64,000 nucleotides of DNA. Origin: Ixodes scapularis. Taxonomy: Eukaryota; Arthropoda; Arachnida; Ixodida; Ixodidae. Positions 22,203 to 34,399 of the stretch are shown one piece after another (position 1 is the first letter of the stretch; every line of letters starts with the position of its first letter). Made by a program: the position numbers and the translations under genes. Location of the stretch: assembly GCF_016920785.2 (NCBI RefSeq), contig NW_024609879.1, positions 14,943,145-15,007,144 on the forward strand, in the 5' to 3' direction. Below the pieces are notes generated by a model, which saw only the letters and a program-made list of their open reading frames with translations, ran no database searches and was not told where the DNA came from.

Positions 22203-24092
22203 TGTCCGCCTGTCGAAATCTAATTAACATATCACAAAAAAAAAAGAATCGAAAAAAAAAGGTTTTACGTCTATTTCTGGTCTTATAAATTTAGATATAT
22301 GAATGTATGCGCAGACCTTTTTTCCTTAAGCAAAAGGTCCGCACACAAGGCACTTCTGATTTTTATCAAAGCGAAGAAAAAGAAAAAAAACAGCCATTCA
22401 GAGAAACCACAGTAACATGAACCTTCACTCTTTCCCTTCCACATTTCATTTCTGACGTCAGCCAGGTGCTAGTTACTTACGCGGAAGGCGACACAACGGA
22501 AGAACAACCTCGCAGAAATCCACTCTATCAAACACCCACGTCATTCAAAAACGTTAAACGTCTGAGGTTAACTCACAGGAAGCGTGGAATGCGCAAGTGT
22601 TGCCGCTCGTAAAACGTGCTCACGGCTGACGCAGTGAGACGGCGGGTAGTAGGAAACTGAAACACCACTCGGGCCCTTTGGCGTTGCATGCATTTTAGAC
22701 ACGCTTATAAACAAATCCCGCGCTTAAAATCTTTGTAATTGATGGATTTCGTGGTTTTTGATTGTGCCCTGAAAATATCTACTTAAGATATGCGTTTATT
22801 TTAATGCGAGTTAATTTGTCAAAGCTTATTCAAGACGTGAGAAAAAGAAACGCAATCTACATAATGAGACAAAGCTAATAAAAAACAGATATCGCAATTT
22901 TTTTTCTCTTTTGCACTTATCCTTGAAAGCCGAATATTTTATCGGAAAGTTATTATTCGGTTCAATAATGTTGGTGAAATGCCACAAAGCACCGATGACG
23001 TGGTCGTGCTAAGTTCGTAGTGCAGAGTATCTACGGTGCAGACGGTTATCAAAAAGGTTTGAAAATAAATATGTAATGCACCGCGAGAATGAGAGCTATG
23101 AGCTAACTGCGATACCGATTGTAGCGCCGAGATTGCTCGATGGTCACGTAGTGACCAGCATCACGTGACAGAGACAGGTATTTTAACGACAAAATAGTCA
23201 GAGTGCAGGCGAGGTGGTGTGAGTTGAACATGACGTTGCCTCCTCTTTTTCTACCTTCTGTTGTGTTCTCTTTTCTGCCCCAGTCTCAGGTTTACAATCA
23301 TGGTCACAGGTATTTTCTCCGCTTTGCTTCAGTTGCGTGATCTTTAGCGCCGCAACAGAAACTGTTCGCTTAGTATATTTTGTTTATGCCACGACTCAAA
23401 ACGTGCGTAAACATAAAAACAAATCCAAACATGCGAAGCGAAACGAATGTAAGTTGTGTGTAAGTTACGATGAAATCCTACTACAGCATCAGGGCTGTCA
23501 AAATCGTCCAGATTCTTCACCTCGGAGACAAACGAGCATAATTCTACGTGCTCTTTGGCGCTTCCAGACTTCAAGCAGCAAATTTAAAAAAATAAAAAAA
23601 ATACGAACTCCAAACTATAATGCTTGTTGAAGGCCGCAGCCGTCGTACATCATTCGCTGTAGACGACCCGCTGCTCTGTTGAATGGAAAATGCGCGCATG
23701 ACCCTTTTCGATTTTTTTTTCTAAGTCGACCCCTTTCAAATTTGAACCTTAAGCTAGATTTTTAGTTTAAAAAGTCAGCCTTACATCTTCGTCGTTCAGT
23801 TGTCACTTTTGAAAGTGTCGTGCCATAGAATCCTGTATACTCACAAAGACTGGCAGTTCGGTGACGGAGCCATAGAGTGCCCGGCCGCAGATTTTGAGAG
23901 CGAGGATCAGGTCGCACAGAGCATTTCTTAGGGAACCTGGACGTCAGCGCACAGCCTTTGCAGAGGCAAGGACCCTAAACACACTTGTTTGCTCGGGAGA
24001 AGTGTGTTTCAGGACATCGCCGGAGCGGGGCGCCGGTCACGTGGGAAAGGAAAAGGGAGATAAGTAAGGGAAAGGGGATAAGAGAAAGGGAG
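22203..24092. other. Intergenic, no gene recognised
   Basis: AT-rich with A/T homopolymers. Short frames such as 23337-23630 have no recognisable domain. A purine-rich stretch (24040-24090) leads into LINE copy 2. Confidence 0.45.
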
Positions 24093-25166
24093 AAAAGTCT
24101 GATAGTAGGAATTATCGTCCCATAATCGCGACACCGGTTATTTTCAGGTTGGTAATGCCGATTATAAAGAACAGACTGGAGGAATAAGTAGATGGCGAGG
24201 GTATGCTGGGCGAGTTACAGAACGGGTTTCGGAAAAAAGAAGGTTGGAGGACAATTTATTTTCTCTAACAGAGTGTATAGAAATAGCGCAAAAACAAAAC
24301 AGACAGCTCTGGCTGGCATTTCTGGATATCTAGAGTGCCTATGACAATGTGAACCAAAGGAATCTGTGGGACATAGGGGAGAGCTTAAATCTCGATGAAT
24401 GACTAGCAGTAATATTAAGGAACATTTACAAAGATAATAAGGTGATTGTAACAAAGGCAACGGGTAAAATAGAGATAAGACGATGCCTTAGGCATGGGTG
24501 CCCGTTATCGCCTTTGCTGTTTCTATTGTATCTGAGAGGATTGGAGGATAGACTAGAGAAGAGTGGGCTTGTATTGAACCTTTCGTACAGTAGGCTAGGC
24601 AAAAAAAAAATTTAGCAGTTCTTACCGGGATTGATGTATGCGGATGATATCGTACTAATGACTAACAACAGGGTAGATTTGCAACAATTAATGAGCATCT
24701 ATGGTAGGGAAGGAGAGGAATTAGGTTTAGAATTCAGTAGTGAAAAATCAGCAGTCATGATTTTTAACAATGATGAAGTTGAGAGGCTGAAGATACAGAA
24801 TATTACAGTTGAGAAAGCTAGTAAATACAAGTAGCTAGGAGTATTGATATGGTGCAGAATATCTCAGTGAGCATGAAAAGTATATAATAGGTAAGAGCAA
24901 CAGAAATTCAGCTGTAATGTAAAATAGAGCACTTTGGAATTACAACAGGTATGACTTGGTGAGAGAGATTTGGAAAGGGGTCATGGTGCCTGACTTGACT
25001 TTTGGAAACGCAGTGCTATGCATGAAATCCGAAGTGCATGCAAGACTAGAAAGAAAACAGCGCGGAGTGGGTAGACTGGCTTTTGGGGCACATTGCAAAA
25101 CGCTAAACCAGGGAGTACAAGGAGACATGGGATGGGAGTCATCGGAGGGCACGGAAGCTGTGAGCA

Positions 25167-25621
25167 TTATGTTGAATTAACAGCCAAATACGACGAGGAA
25201 GGATAGGCAAAGGAGACAAGATAAAGCGCTGAACTAACAACCGACGTTTAATGAAAAAGAGAAAGAGGAAGAGGCCCTAAAAATGCGTTTAAAAATATAA
25301 GGAAAACCCGCAAAAACATATGCTATAGCTTGAGTGCTCCCATACACTGCCTGAAAATGAATTGCTAAGGATATTAAGCTGTAAGCTGCTCGCTTAAAAG
25401 ACTTTTTTTAAAAACGAGTGAGTCCTGGAACGACGTGCATAGAACTCGGTATAAAAAAGAAATAAAAAAAATTGAAAGTTTAAGCCTAAAATATTCACAG
25501 AAGCTAAGGATAGTTAAAGATCGCGACTCTACCTTGTCTCTTTTCCCTATCCTTCCTCGTCCTATTTGCGCTGTTAATTCAACATAATGATCAACCAACT
25601 AGCCCACCAGAGGATCGTGAT
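25167..25621 (-). mobile_element. Short PLE-tail insertion, folded, with 13-bp TSD
   Basis: A 455-bp insertion flanked by GAAGCTGTGAGCA at 25154-25166 and 25622-25634. Copy 1 of the LINE is uninterrupted at the corresponding site (near 2990). The ends form an imperfect inverted repeat of about 55 bp (25165-25220 against 25533-25589). The right end carries CAACTAGCCCACC, the complement of the GGGCTAGTTGG tail motif also seen at the PLE end near 10450. No coding sequence: a non-autonomous 3'-tail copy. Confidence 0.82.
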
Positions 25622-26193
25622 GAAGCTGTGAGCAAGATAGAATTTGAGGATCGGTTGAGGCAAATAGATGGGGCGCAATGGGCACAAAATGTTTTCAGCT
25701 ATTTATACATGAGGAGTATAGACACAAAGAACAGACAGCGCACTAGGAAATTAAGAGGAAAGTTTTAGGCTGTAGTGGAGTCACGGAAGAGCAGTACTCC
25801 GTTAAGAAGAAAGTTAAGGCCACAGAAAGAGATCGGTGGCTAGACGGAATGCAGGCAAATACGGCTCTGGAAAGCTATAGATTAAACAATACAGTTATTG
25901 CCAAAGAAAGCATTTGTGACAATTCTAGGGGAGGCTCATTGTTGTTTGAGGCAAGGACAGGTGTTTTGCTATCCAGAACATATTGAGCGAAGTACTAGGA
26001 AATGGATACAGTGTGCACTGCTCGTGGAGAAGAGGACGAGACGGCTGAGCACTTGGTACTCTACTGTAAAGGGCTTCACCCTATGCCTACCGAAGACAAC
26101 ATAGATTTAATAAAGTCATTGGGTTTTTGGAGACAGCGAAAGAAAAGTGGATTTCAAGACAGTAAATATTACCAAGCAAAGATTAAGTGAATG

Positions 26194-26372
26194 AAGATAA
26201 AGTAAGTAGGCAGGCGAGCTGGTTGATGTTACACATTTTTGAAAACCGGAGACGACGGACGAAGAAGGGGACAACACACAAAACACACAAAACGTCTCTC
26301 GAAGAAGGGGACAACACACAAAACGTCTCTGAGACGTTTTGTGTGTTGTCCCCTTCTTCGTCCGTCGTCTCC
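26194..26372 (+). mobile_element. Tiny PLE-tail insertion forming a palindrome, 13-bp TSD
   Basis: A 179-bp insertion flanked by GATTAAGTGAATG at 26181-26193 and 26373-26385. It starts with a GGCGAGCTGGTTGATG-type tail motif. Inside, a 24-bp block is repeated directly (26261-26284 and 26301-26324). The 30 bp at 26300-26329 pair perfectly with 26331-26360 around a single central T. Outer arms 26247-26259 and 26361-26373 pair too. No coding capacity. Confidence 0.85.
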
Positions 26373-26592
26373 GATTAAGTGAATGGTGGAGGAAAGCGAG
26401 AGAAAACAAGGTGTTTTCTTACTAACTGATGGCAAGGGGATTTTATAGCCTCACTTTTTTTCAGTGCGGAGTGAATATAGTGTTCACATTTAAATATTCT
26501 CACCTTAAATGGTAAAACAAAATGGCCAGGTAGCGTAAGCTACCGCCTGATCCAAATGCCTCAGCCGGATTCATCCATCCATCCATCCATCC

Positions 26593-27204
26593 TCTCCTCC
26601 TGTGTCTGCCGATGGATCTTTTCCAATTCGGCGGCCGTTTCTAGTGGCGACCTGCCAAGCTTTGTCAGTAGTAGGAGGCTATGGTGCAGCAGTGGTGGCA
26701 GACCCTGTCGTCGCAGAATTCCACACTCGTCGATTCTATAGCATTAGCTGCTTTCCATAATCTACAGCTCAAAGAAACCCGCTACGCATTACCGTCTCTT
26801 CGTGCTATACGAACACTTCGTTGCTCGAGTTTCTTCTTTTATTCCCAGGTGACAGTACAAACCTCATCACGGATTGAGCTACACCATGTATCGGTAGCTA
26901 CGCTAGTCACGAGACACCGGATAAACACTTCTTTTGCCGAACTCACGTCAGTATCGAGACCAAAATGTCAGCGCAGAAGGTAATGCTGCGCGTGCGTGAT
27001 ATTTCAACACTCGGTTAGTTTTCTCGGGCCACAACAGCCTCAAAACCACGCGAGCACACTCCGAGAAAGCCGGTGATCGAAATGCGAAGTTGGACGCCTA
27101 CTCAACCATCTACGCGAATGCTTTCTGCTTGCTGTCTTGTACCGACAAAGTGGGAAAAAAAGCTCGACCTTAAAATAAAGTAGTCCCGGAATCTGTTTTG
27201 TCGT
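26593..27204. other. No gene recognised between LINE remnants
   Basis: Mixed-composition sequence with short open frames on both strands and no recognisable motif. Confidence 0.4.
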
Positions 27205-28955
27205 TTGACAAGCCCCCGAAGCCGCGACCACGGCCGACTTGGTCGTGGTCAGTACTATAATAGTTGGTGCTGTCCCGTAGGCAGTGACGTCACTATCTTG
27301 TGTCGTACCCTCCATCCTCTATCCTGTGCCGTACCCTGGAGCGAATCATCAAACAGGCATCTTCTCAACCACTTGGAGCACCTCCCGCTTCTTCCACCAT
27401 CCCAGCATGGGTTCCGAAGTTCTCACTCGTGCGAGACCGCCCTAGCAACTCTGTCTTACAACGTTAGTGACACCATGAACGGCCTCCTTCACACCGACGT
27501 GGTCCAGCAGGACTACAGCAGCGCTTTTGACACGATGGACCACGTCTGCCTTAGTAAAAGTTGTCGGACTGTGGGCTAGGAGGCAGCTTGTTGGGCATTG
27601 AATTGATGCCCTCCTCGCTTGTCGCAGTTTTCGCGTAAGGCACAATGGTGCTGTCTCGCATAACCTTGCAACAGACTCAGGTGTCCCTCAAGGGTTCGTC
27701 CTTGACCCAACCCTCTTCCATATGTATGTTCGTGACATTCCGCACTCCGACAGGGTCCTCACAATTCAATACGCCGACAAAACTACTTTGGAGATGTGCA
27801 TAAGCCGCCCCGTTGATATTGTCGCCATGCAAGATCACCTGGACAAGCTGGCTGTCTGGTCTACCACTAACCACCTCCGTGTTAGCCACGGCAAGCGTGC
27901 CGTGATGTGGTTCAGCTCAGACAGGAAGGTCCAGATGCCACACTACACGCTTGGAGGCTCCTTCTCCCATCTGTACAGGAGCTCAACATCTTGGGTGTAT
28001 CATTCACGCCCTCACTCGACTTCGGCTGCCATGTGGCTGAGGTCGTAAGCAGGTCCCGCAGGGTACTGGGATTCGCATCCAGATTTTACCGGCGTTTCAG
28101 ACGGGAGGCCCTGAAGACGCCGTATACGGCTCTGGTGCTCCCTCGACGAGAGCACTGTTCTTCAATAGGGAGAACTCATCAGATACACCTCACTGAGCGC
28201 CTAAAGCGAGCGCAGCACCGCGCGACTCGAACCATGGCCCGCCACGACCATTCCTCTGACTACGATGAATGCCTGCGGTCTCTTGGCTGGCACCGCCTGA
28301 GCCACCGACGGGCAGTGACACGTGTACAACTCGTTGCTGTTGCCTCTTGCTGGCCGGCTCCTACTTAGCGTCGGCCCTCCGTATCTCCAGCCGGATAGGC
28401 TGTCCTATCGCTTCCCGCCCTACCGAAAATTCCGGTATAACGTTTCGCTATCCGGATTATGGAACCGGAAATCTATCTGGATTCTATCCGGATTCTATCT
28501 GGAATTTAGGTTTTCAGAAATTATTCCTTTGTCTGCAATCTGGATTTCGGGTTTCCAGAAACAAATTTCCGGTTCCATAATCCGGATAGTGAAAAGTTAT
28601 ACAGGATTTTTCGGTAGGGCGCGGCTGCACACGGCGACACAAAGCTTCACTGTTCCCCTCCGCGGTGAGCTCGTACCTGTCTTTACCAGAGCGCACGCAC
28701 CCGCCCCTGTCCGGGACCGGGGACGAACTCCGCGACTTTAGCAGGACGTGTCGAGCGCCCCCGAGCTTAATAACTTCGTGTAACTACCATTTCTTTCTCC
28801 CTTTTATTTGTATATTCATCTTCATAACTTCACTTTTTAACACACAGCCGAGGAAGCAGCCATCACTTGGTTGTACGGGCTTCTTCCTCTGGCTGCCTCA
28901 GGCACTCGGCTGTTTCGAAGTTGTACCAATAAACACCTTGAACCTTGAACCTTCG
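27205..28955 (+). mobile_element. LINE-D, degenerate jockey/CR1-like LINE
   Basis: Broken RT pieces in order: LPPSQHGFRSSHSCETALA, then a DYSSAFDTMDH block (about 27390-27545), an eroded FQYADDT-type box read as QYADKTT near 27770, LAVWSTTNHLRVSHGK, and LNILGVSFTPSLDFG with a C-terminal region to about 28370. Coding similarity resumes weakly after the MITE at 28417-28620. A CCTTGAA repeat tail at about 28935-28955 marks the 3' end. Many frame changes, and the catalytic Asp pair is damaged, so it is inactive. Confidence 0.8.
28417..28620. mobile_element. 204-bp MITE with 56-bp terminal inverted repeats
   Basis: Left end 28417-28472 and right end 28565-28620 are inverted copies with only a few mismatches, starting GCCCTACCGAAAA. 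The centre repeats CCGGATT/TCTGGA-like words. No clear TSD could be defined, so the superfamily is not assigned. It sits in the 3' part of LINE-D. Confidence 0.82.
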
Positions 28956-29189
28956 GTTTAACTTCGATGAGATGTACAACGAAAACATTTTGTTATTAGC
29001 AACACTAAACATTCGTTCAATATAGAGAATTAAACGTGAATTCTGAACGACATAAACGTCCATGCGCAGAAGCGGTCACGTATTACTTTTTCCTACGTCA
29101 CAACGAGGAGCAGTCAGGTGGCTTTCCTCCATGTTCCAGGATTAATTAAAAAAAGAGTAAAACATTTAATCTGTCAAACTTGGAATTAA
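28956..29189. other. No feature recognised
   Basis: AT-rich sequence following the LINE-D tail. No motif seen. Confidence 0.4.
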
Positions 29190-29410
29190 ATTTGTCAGAC
29201 TGGTCTAACTGGCCTAACAAGGAATTATTCTGGACAGGTTAGTCCAAGGCAATCAAACTGGCCATACGAGAATTAAACCAGCGTAAATTAACTGGTTAGC
29301 ATGGTCGGACTGGCAATAATTCTTGCCTCACGAGAAATTGAGTTGGCTAGACTGGTTCAACGCAATCGAACTGGATATACGAGGAATCAAACCAGTTCAG
29401 CACAGTCGTG
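29190..29410. repeat. Degenerate tandem repeat rich in AACTGG/CCAGTT
   Basis: A motif of the form AACTGG-x-(T/C)ACGAG(G)AAT-x-AAACCAG recurs three to four times with spacings of roughly 50-110 bp (for example near 29210, 29257 and 29369). An isolated relative occurs near 30745. It is old and irregular. Confidence 0.45.
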
Positions 29411-31639
29411 TAGATAATTTTCCGGAAACAAACATTAATGTGACTGTCAACACACTTTTAAACACCTTCCTCCCATTATTCTTCTGTAAAGCATACCATA
29501 AGGGTGTCCTAAAATAATGTTCTGAAGATCTCACAATTAGAAAAGACTATTTAAGAGAAAAAAAATGATTGTATATTGCGTCCTACAGTAATTTCAGCGC
29601 GTGGTTTGTATTTGTCAAGCGCCAAACACTTTTCAAGGCGTGGACTTTGGTTTTAGAAAAACTACTTTTATAAGTTTGTTTTAAGAAATCGTACACCAAC
29701 GTTAGCTATAATTTATAGTATGATCTCAGCGGCCGGTGTTGCTAAAGTACTTATATTTTACTAATTTCAGAAATAAAAAAGTGTGACCAACCTCAGTGTC
29801 AGTGGCATAACGAAATGTATAAAAACGTTTGCCAACCATATTGAATGTGTATTGTATGAAGACTGTTTAACACGTTTTAGGAAGTCTTACGACAACAGCA
29901 GGTCACCCTTGTTTAATACGTACAATTTTATTAGTTTATGAATATATAAAAATGACTGCGCACATTTTTGATCTGTGAGTTTTGTAACGGACAATTTATT
30001 TACTATTTTAGTTCTGCAATTTCTTGATTACAAAAAACTTTCAGTGACAAAACAGAGATATGTTTCTGCGATGATCAAAATATCAAACCCAAACTGTAAG
30101 TTTTCTGTTTAAAAAAAAAAAATTTGCCCGATTTGTTACGTCGTGTAACGCTCAGTCCTAGAACGGTCTATTGTATAACGGTACTCTGAAAATGCTTCGG
30201 CACTCTAAAAATGCCTTTTCCTCTAATATTTTGTGTGATAAATTTATTTATTGTATGTGCAACAATACTTAACTGTTAACAAAAAATTTGACATTCACCC
30301 AAATAAATAATATTTTTCTTTAACATTTGTTTAAGTAAGTTTTAAACAGACGAGGTGGCTAATTTCAAGAAGCGTTTGCAAAAAAAAAAACACCCCTCGC
30401 AAGAATATTTCCAGATCTACACACAAAAGTTGAGCCTATAGGTTTTCGTACATTATTGCTAATATTAATATAGCAAGATAGCAACAAAATACATTTTATA
30501 AGCACAAAACTTAAGCCCGAACAGAGCTATGAATCATTTATATTGAGGACGTTGAACAATATTTGTTGTTAACGATATTACAAAACACTGTAAGCTCGGC
30601 TGTGCTATTTTATCAAACTAACATACGAATTACCTATTCATGAACATAAGATAGTAAACTAAAACCAAATGTTGCAAAATCAACCTTTCGTGAAACTTGT
30701 TTCTAAATGTCTAATCTTCGGGAGAATGACCCGTGTAGCTGTTAACCAAACTGGTCAACTAGGAGATGAACTGGTTTAGCTGCATATTATTCTAATGGAA
30801 CTAAGAAAAAACTGCGCATTTAATGAAAAAATTAGGTACCGATCAACTTCAATATGAAAAAAGAATAGTTTACTTTCCAGTACCTGCATTAACGTCGTGC
30901 ATACATTGAATTACATGTCCGTTTTTACATGTATAGATATTTATATTAAATAAATTTAACTTTGGTGTGTACATATGAAATAATTACGTTCGAAAATGCG
31001 ACATAGGGATAGTACATATCATAAGGAACTGTGCACCATACAGTTTTCGCGAATTACAAATTATCCTGCCAAACTGACCTTCCGGTTTTTCCTGTGTTTT
31101 AATTATGTTTGGGTGGGTCTGCGACGACTCTTGGTTCCCTAGCGAGCAACTGCGTGAGACCTGTGCTCTAAAATGCCCCGGAGTCGCGCGTTTGAATGGT
31201 CGATGCGTACCAGTACGGAAGGAATGCCACGAGTAAAGTTGTTTTGATTATCTCGAGACGAGGACGCCACCGACGCCGCCCAGCTTCGGTGCTCTTATCT
31301 GAGCAGACGGTGTTCGCCTACTTCGATGTGCTGCCGAAAGATGGCACAACACGACAAACTCCAGGATACTCGAGGATGCGGCACCTCCCGGGGGTAACTC
31401 TAGGTTGCCTGCCTCGTCGGCAACCTTAAGTTACATGAGAACGAGGAACACGAACACGTGCTCCTCGTTCGATGGGACGCTATATCTTCTATCGTGGTAC
31501 GTGTCATCGAAGACAGCGCGGAAGCGCAAAGGGGAGGAGGAACCGGAATATTACGTGGGTTTATAATCATCTGTAATTGGAAATTTTCCGTTCTTCTTCT
31601 GGTGTTTACAAGCTGCTCGTCTTGTCTCTGGCTAACGCT
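29411..31639. other. AT-rich intergenic, no gene recognised
   Basis: Long AT-rich stretch. Around 31400-31470 there are two adjacent small hairpins (GGTTGCC...GGCAACC and GAACGAGGA...TCCTCGTTC). The short frame 31196-31429 has no recognisable domain. Confidence 0.45.
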
Positions 31640-31990
31640 AATAATATAGCTGTATACACATACCCCTCTAAAAGAGGTACAGTATATTTCATGATGATAA
31701 GCGAATCGAATACTACACTGATTATAAAATACGCTCAACCCAGATTTGTAACTCTCAGATAAGCATCAAAATAATACCAATGTGTTGGACGAATACACAT
31801 TTAGTACCAAATATTAGCAATACGATGAGCAAATAGATTACAACTTTCCCACAATATGATACGAATATAACTAAACGTAAAACCACAATGATGAGCGAAT
31901 ATTATACTACTCCGATGGGAAAATAAACACAACAGTTATACCATAATAGATCACAATAAGCGAATGTAATATTATGATGCGCACATGATG
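31640..31990. repeat. Degenerate AT-rich tandem repeat
   Basis: A GATGAGCGAAT-like word recurs near 31696, 31826, 31892 and 31953, with spacings of about 130, 66 and 61 bp. This suggests a decayed tandem unit of about 65 bp. Confidence 0.4.
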
Positions 31991-32471
31991 TCATGTTACA
32001 GAAACTTTTTCTTAAACATCCACCTAGCAAAGTGGTATAACAACACCTACGTATACTTCTTTATGGCCGGAAGTTTCAGTGTGCGTGGGAATCTTAAAGA
32101 GCCCCCGAATATAACAGACGAAGCGCAAGCGTGGACAGTGTAATAATCCAACTTAACGTCGACGATCAAGGTGAAACTGCTGCAGTGACGCGCAACCAAA
32201 CGTCGACCAAGAAATATGAAATATTTATCGCGAAACTTGCTGAGTAAACATTCAAGCAACATGCCGATAACGTAGGTCTCTGTCGCTTAGCGCCCATTTC
32301 GATTTATGTTAACTCCCAAGCGCGAGCTTATGAAAGATTAGGGCGCAGTGTAAGCAGGTTTTGATCAAATGGACAGCCACTGGACGCCGCAAGTTCGCGT
32401 CCAATAACTCCCAATATCAACTTTTTTTTATACAAACAAATCGACAAACACCACACTCTAACCCCCGAGGT
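31991..32471. other. No gene recognised
   Basis: Sequence between the degenerate repeat and the 3' end of the minus-strand gag remnant. Part of it may be eroded retrotransposon. Confidence 0.4.
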
Positions 32472-33136
32472 CAACTTCTTTTTTCGTCAAACAAAATCAT
32501 GCGGAGCTCTTCCTTGATGACCTCACGGATGATACCGCCAATGCCAGGTGGTAAGGCTGATGTCGTAGCTTTATGCAGAAGCAGCGAGGCTCGAGTGCCG
32601 ATGGTAGTGGCTGGCTCTTGCGAGGGGGGCGCCTTCCATGTTCGTGAATTGCGTGACGACATCTTCGACGGTGGTTGGGGGTTGCGGTAAAGACCACCGA
32701 AGATATCATCCTCTGCACCCCGCATTAGGATCTGCAGCTTCTTTTTGTCGGTGGCTTGAGGGCCGGAGCGAGCAATCGGGTGCAGAACAGCTTCGACGAA
32801 ACTGGTGATAGTCTCGTGTCCGCCCTCGGCCCTCATTCGAAGAAGGTCCTCGGCCCTCTCCCGAACATATTGGTTGGTGAATGTCCGTCTTAGCCCGTCC
32901 GTTTGTAGACGGTCCTTGAAATCAAGGAAGTCTCGCGATTCTCGAACCAGTGCCTGGCCGTTTTTTTAGAGCGCGAAGTAAAAACTTTGCAGGCGCTGTT
33001 CGTCCGTCCATCGGTTGTGCTGGGCCACTCGCTCGTACTGCTGTAGCCAGTCCTCGACGTCTTCATGAGGCTCATCATGGAAGGACGTGGGCGTAGGTGC
33101 AGCAACGGACAGGGCAACGACGGGTGGAGTGGTCAT
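32472..33136 (-). pseudogene. Ty3/gypsy gag remnant
   Basis: Minus-strand reading from an ATG at 33136 gives a retrotransposon gag: EDVEDWLQQYERVAQHNRW near the N-terminus, then a TITSFVEAVLHPIARSGPQ and MRGAEDDIFGGL region resembling the second gag at 36672-37400. The frame shifts near 32960 and the sequence ends within gag, so pol and the other LTR are missing. Gag would form the retrotransposon particle. It follows its 5' LTR at 33318-33707. Confidence 0.8.
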
Positions 33137-33317
33137 CGTCGCGGTCTTTTTTAGCCTCTGCGGCAGGGGACCAAAATCCGGTGGTTGGAACGGCGACTCC
33201 TTCGGGCTTCGGCGTCTTCTGCGAAAGGAAGCATTTCGGGGTTGAGCACCTCACTTGGAAGGGGCGTCTTTAGAGTGGTACGCTTCACGGGCACATAATA
33301 CACCTCCACCAAGATAT

Positions 33318-33707
33318 TATGAATGACAAATCATGAGGCGGCGAATACCTGAAAAGACTAAACGTTTAATGGGGCTAACTTGTGCCCAAAACCAAATTAG
33401 AATAATGGAATGCGTCGTAGGCGAACGTCGATGTTGGCGCAGTAGCAGGACCGAGCCCTGGCGACGAACTAGGCTGGCAGAGCCACGCGGATCGTCTTTT
33501 GTAGGGGCACAAGTTTCGCAAACATTTGAAAAAGAATATTCGGCCTTCGAACATTCTAATCGAGAAACTTCTCGAACGTTGTAAAAACTAATATTACAAC
33601 AATATAATAAAAGTTACGCAGCCCTCAGGAATTAAACCTGGAGCCTCTGCGTCTGTGTCGGGTGCGTTGCCACTTGGCCAAGCACGCAACAATACTTCGT
33701 ATCATGT
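33318..33707 (-). mobile_element. Gypsy-type LTR, minus orientation
   Basis: Aligned in reverse complement, it follows the 36051-36477 and 41578-41981 LTRs along its whole length: tRNA-like segment, TTTTATTAT block, CCGCGTGGC region, CGATCCTGCT-like block, ATTAAACGTTTAGT, and a GCCGCCTCATGATTTGTCATTC end. It is the 5' LTR of the truncated element whose gag lies downstream on the minus strand. The 5' boundary (about 33707) is approximate. Confidence 0.78.
33628..33681 (-). promoter_or_regulatory. tRNA-like Pol III A/B boxes inside LTR (minus copy)
   Basis: On the minus strand, TTGGCCAAGTGG (33670-33681) resembles a Pol III A box, and GGTTTAATTCC (33628-33638) is one or two changes from a B box, at a tRNA-like spacing. 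The same module is found at the equivalent position in the other LTR copies. Confidence 0.55.
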
Positions 33708-33776
33708 TCTATGTAGGCGATGGTTCCGATTAACGAAGATTGGAAAATACATCAAGGGTGCATGCTAGTGGTGCAA

Positions 33777-34062
33777 AACTATCGATAGTACTATCGATAG
33801 TATCGATAGTCGCCAGAAATCTATCCATAGTGAGAAAAACTATCGATAGTACTATCGATAGTCGACTATCGAAAAACTAACGATAGTACTATCGATAGTC
33901 GACTATCGAAAAACTATCGATAGTACTGATAGTCGACTATCGAAAAACTATCGATAGTCGACTATGAGAAAACTATCGTTAATCGACTATCCGAAAACTA
34001 TCGATAGTCAACTATCGTAAAACTATCAATAGTACTGTCGACAGTTTACTATGGATAGTTTT
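33777..34062. repeat. TATCGATA palindrome array, left block
   Basis: Irregular tandem array of ACTATCGATAGT with GTCGACTATCGAAAA linkers. The core TATCGATA is the consensus bound by the Drosophila DREF/BEAF proteins; whether tick proteins bind it is unknown. Confidence 0.85.
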
Positions 34063-34399
34063 GCGACACTAGTAGTTTGCGTCGCTCCCTCTAGTCTATT
34101 TATCGCTTTAATTTTTTTTTCAAACGGGGCACCAACTAGCCCAGGCACTTACCACCCCAACTTTGGTTCAGCTTTCAGTGATGACGAAGATGGGGGTTTG
34201 GGCGAAAAAAGAAAAAGGGGGAGGCGAGCGGTAGGGCGAGGGCAAGACGGGCCGGAGAGGAGGAAGCAGACGAACCGCTGGAGAAGAGAGGGGGAAACCT
34301 CCTTCTCTCTTTAGCGTTCCGTCTCCTTCCTCCTCCCCGGCCCATCTTACCCTCGACCTACCTTGTTGAGTTGTAACGGACTATGTTGGTGCAAGACTA

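Larger units (their letters stand above)
24093..26592 (+). mobile_element. LINE copy 2 (same family as copy 1), with two PLE-tail insertions
   Basis: The 5' end is truncated at the RT NYRPI region, aligning with about 1880 of copy 1. RT motifs are visible, including a clean MYADDIVLMTNN at 24630. The C-terminal Cys/His segment (DETAEHLVLYC) at about 26000-26060 has lost one of the Cys of copy 1 (CTARG instead of CTACG). The 3' UTR has a GGTAGC-GTAA-GCTACC stem-loop at about 26529 and ends in a CATC tract (26571-26592). PLE-tail pieces interrupt it at 25167-25621 and 26194-26372. Multiple frameshifts: non-functional. Confidence 0.87.

Noticed and set aside
31438..31470. Rho-independent-type terminator hairpin
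   Set aside because: The host is eukaryotic and no gene ends here. The hairpin has an unpaired 14-base centre and no clear context.
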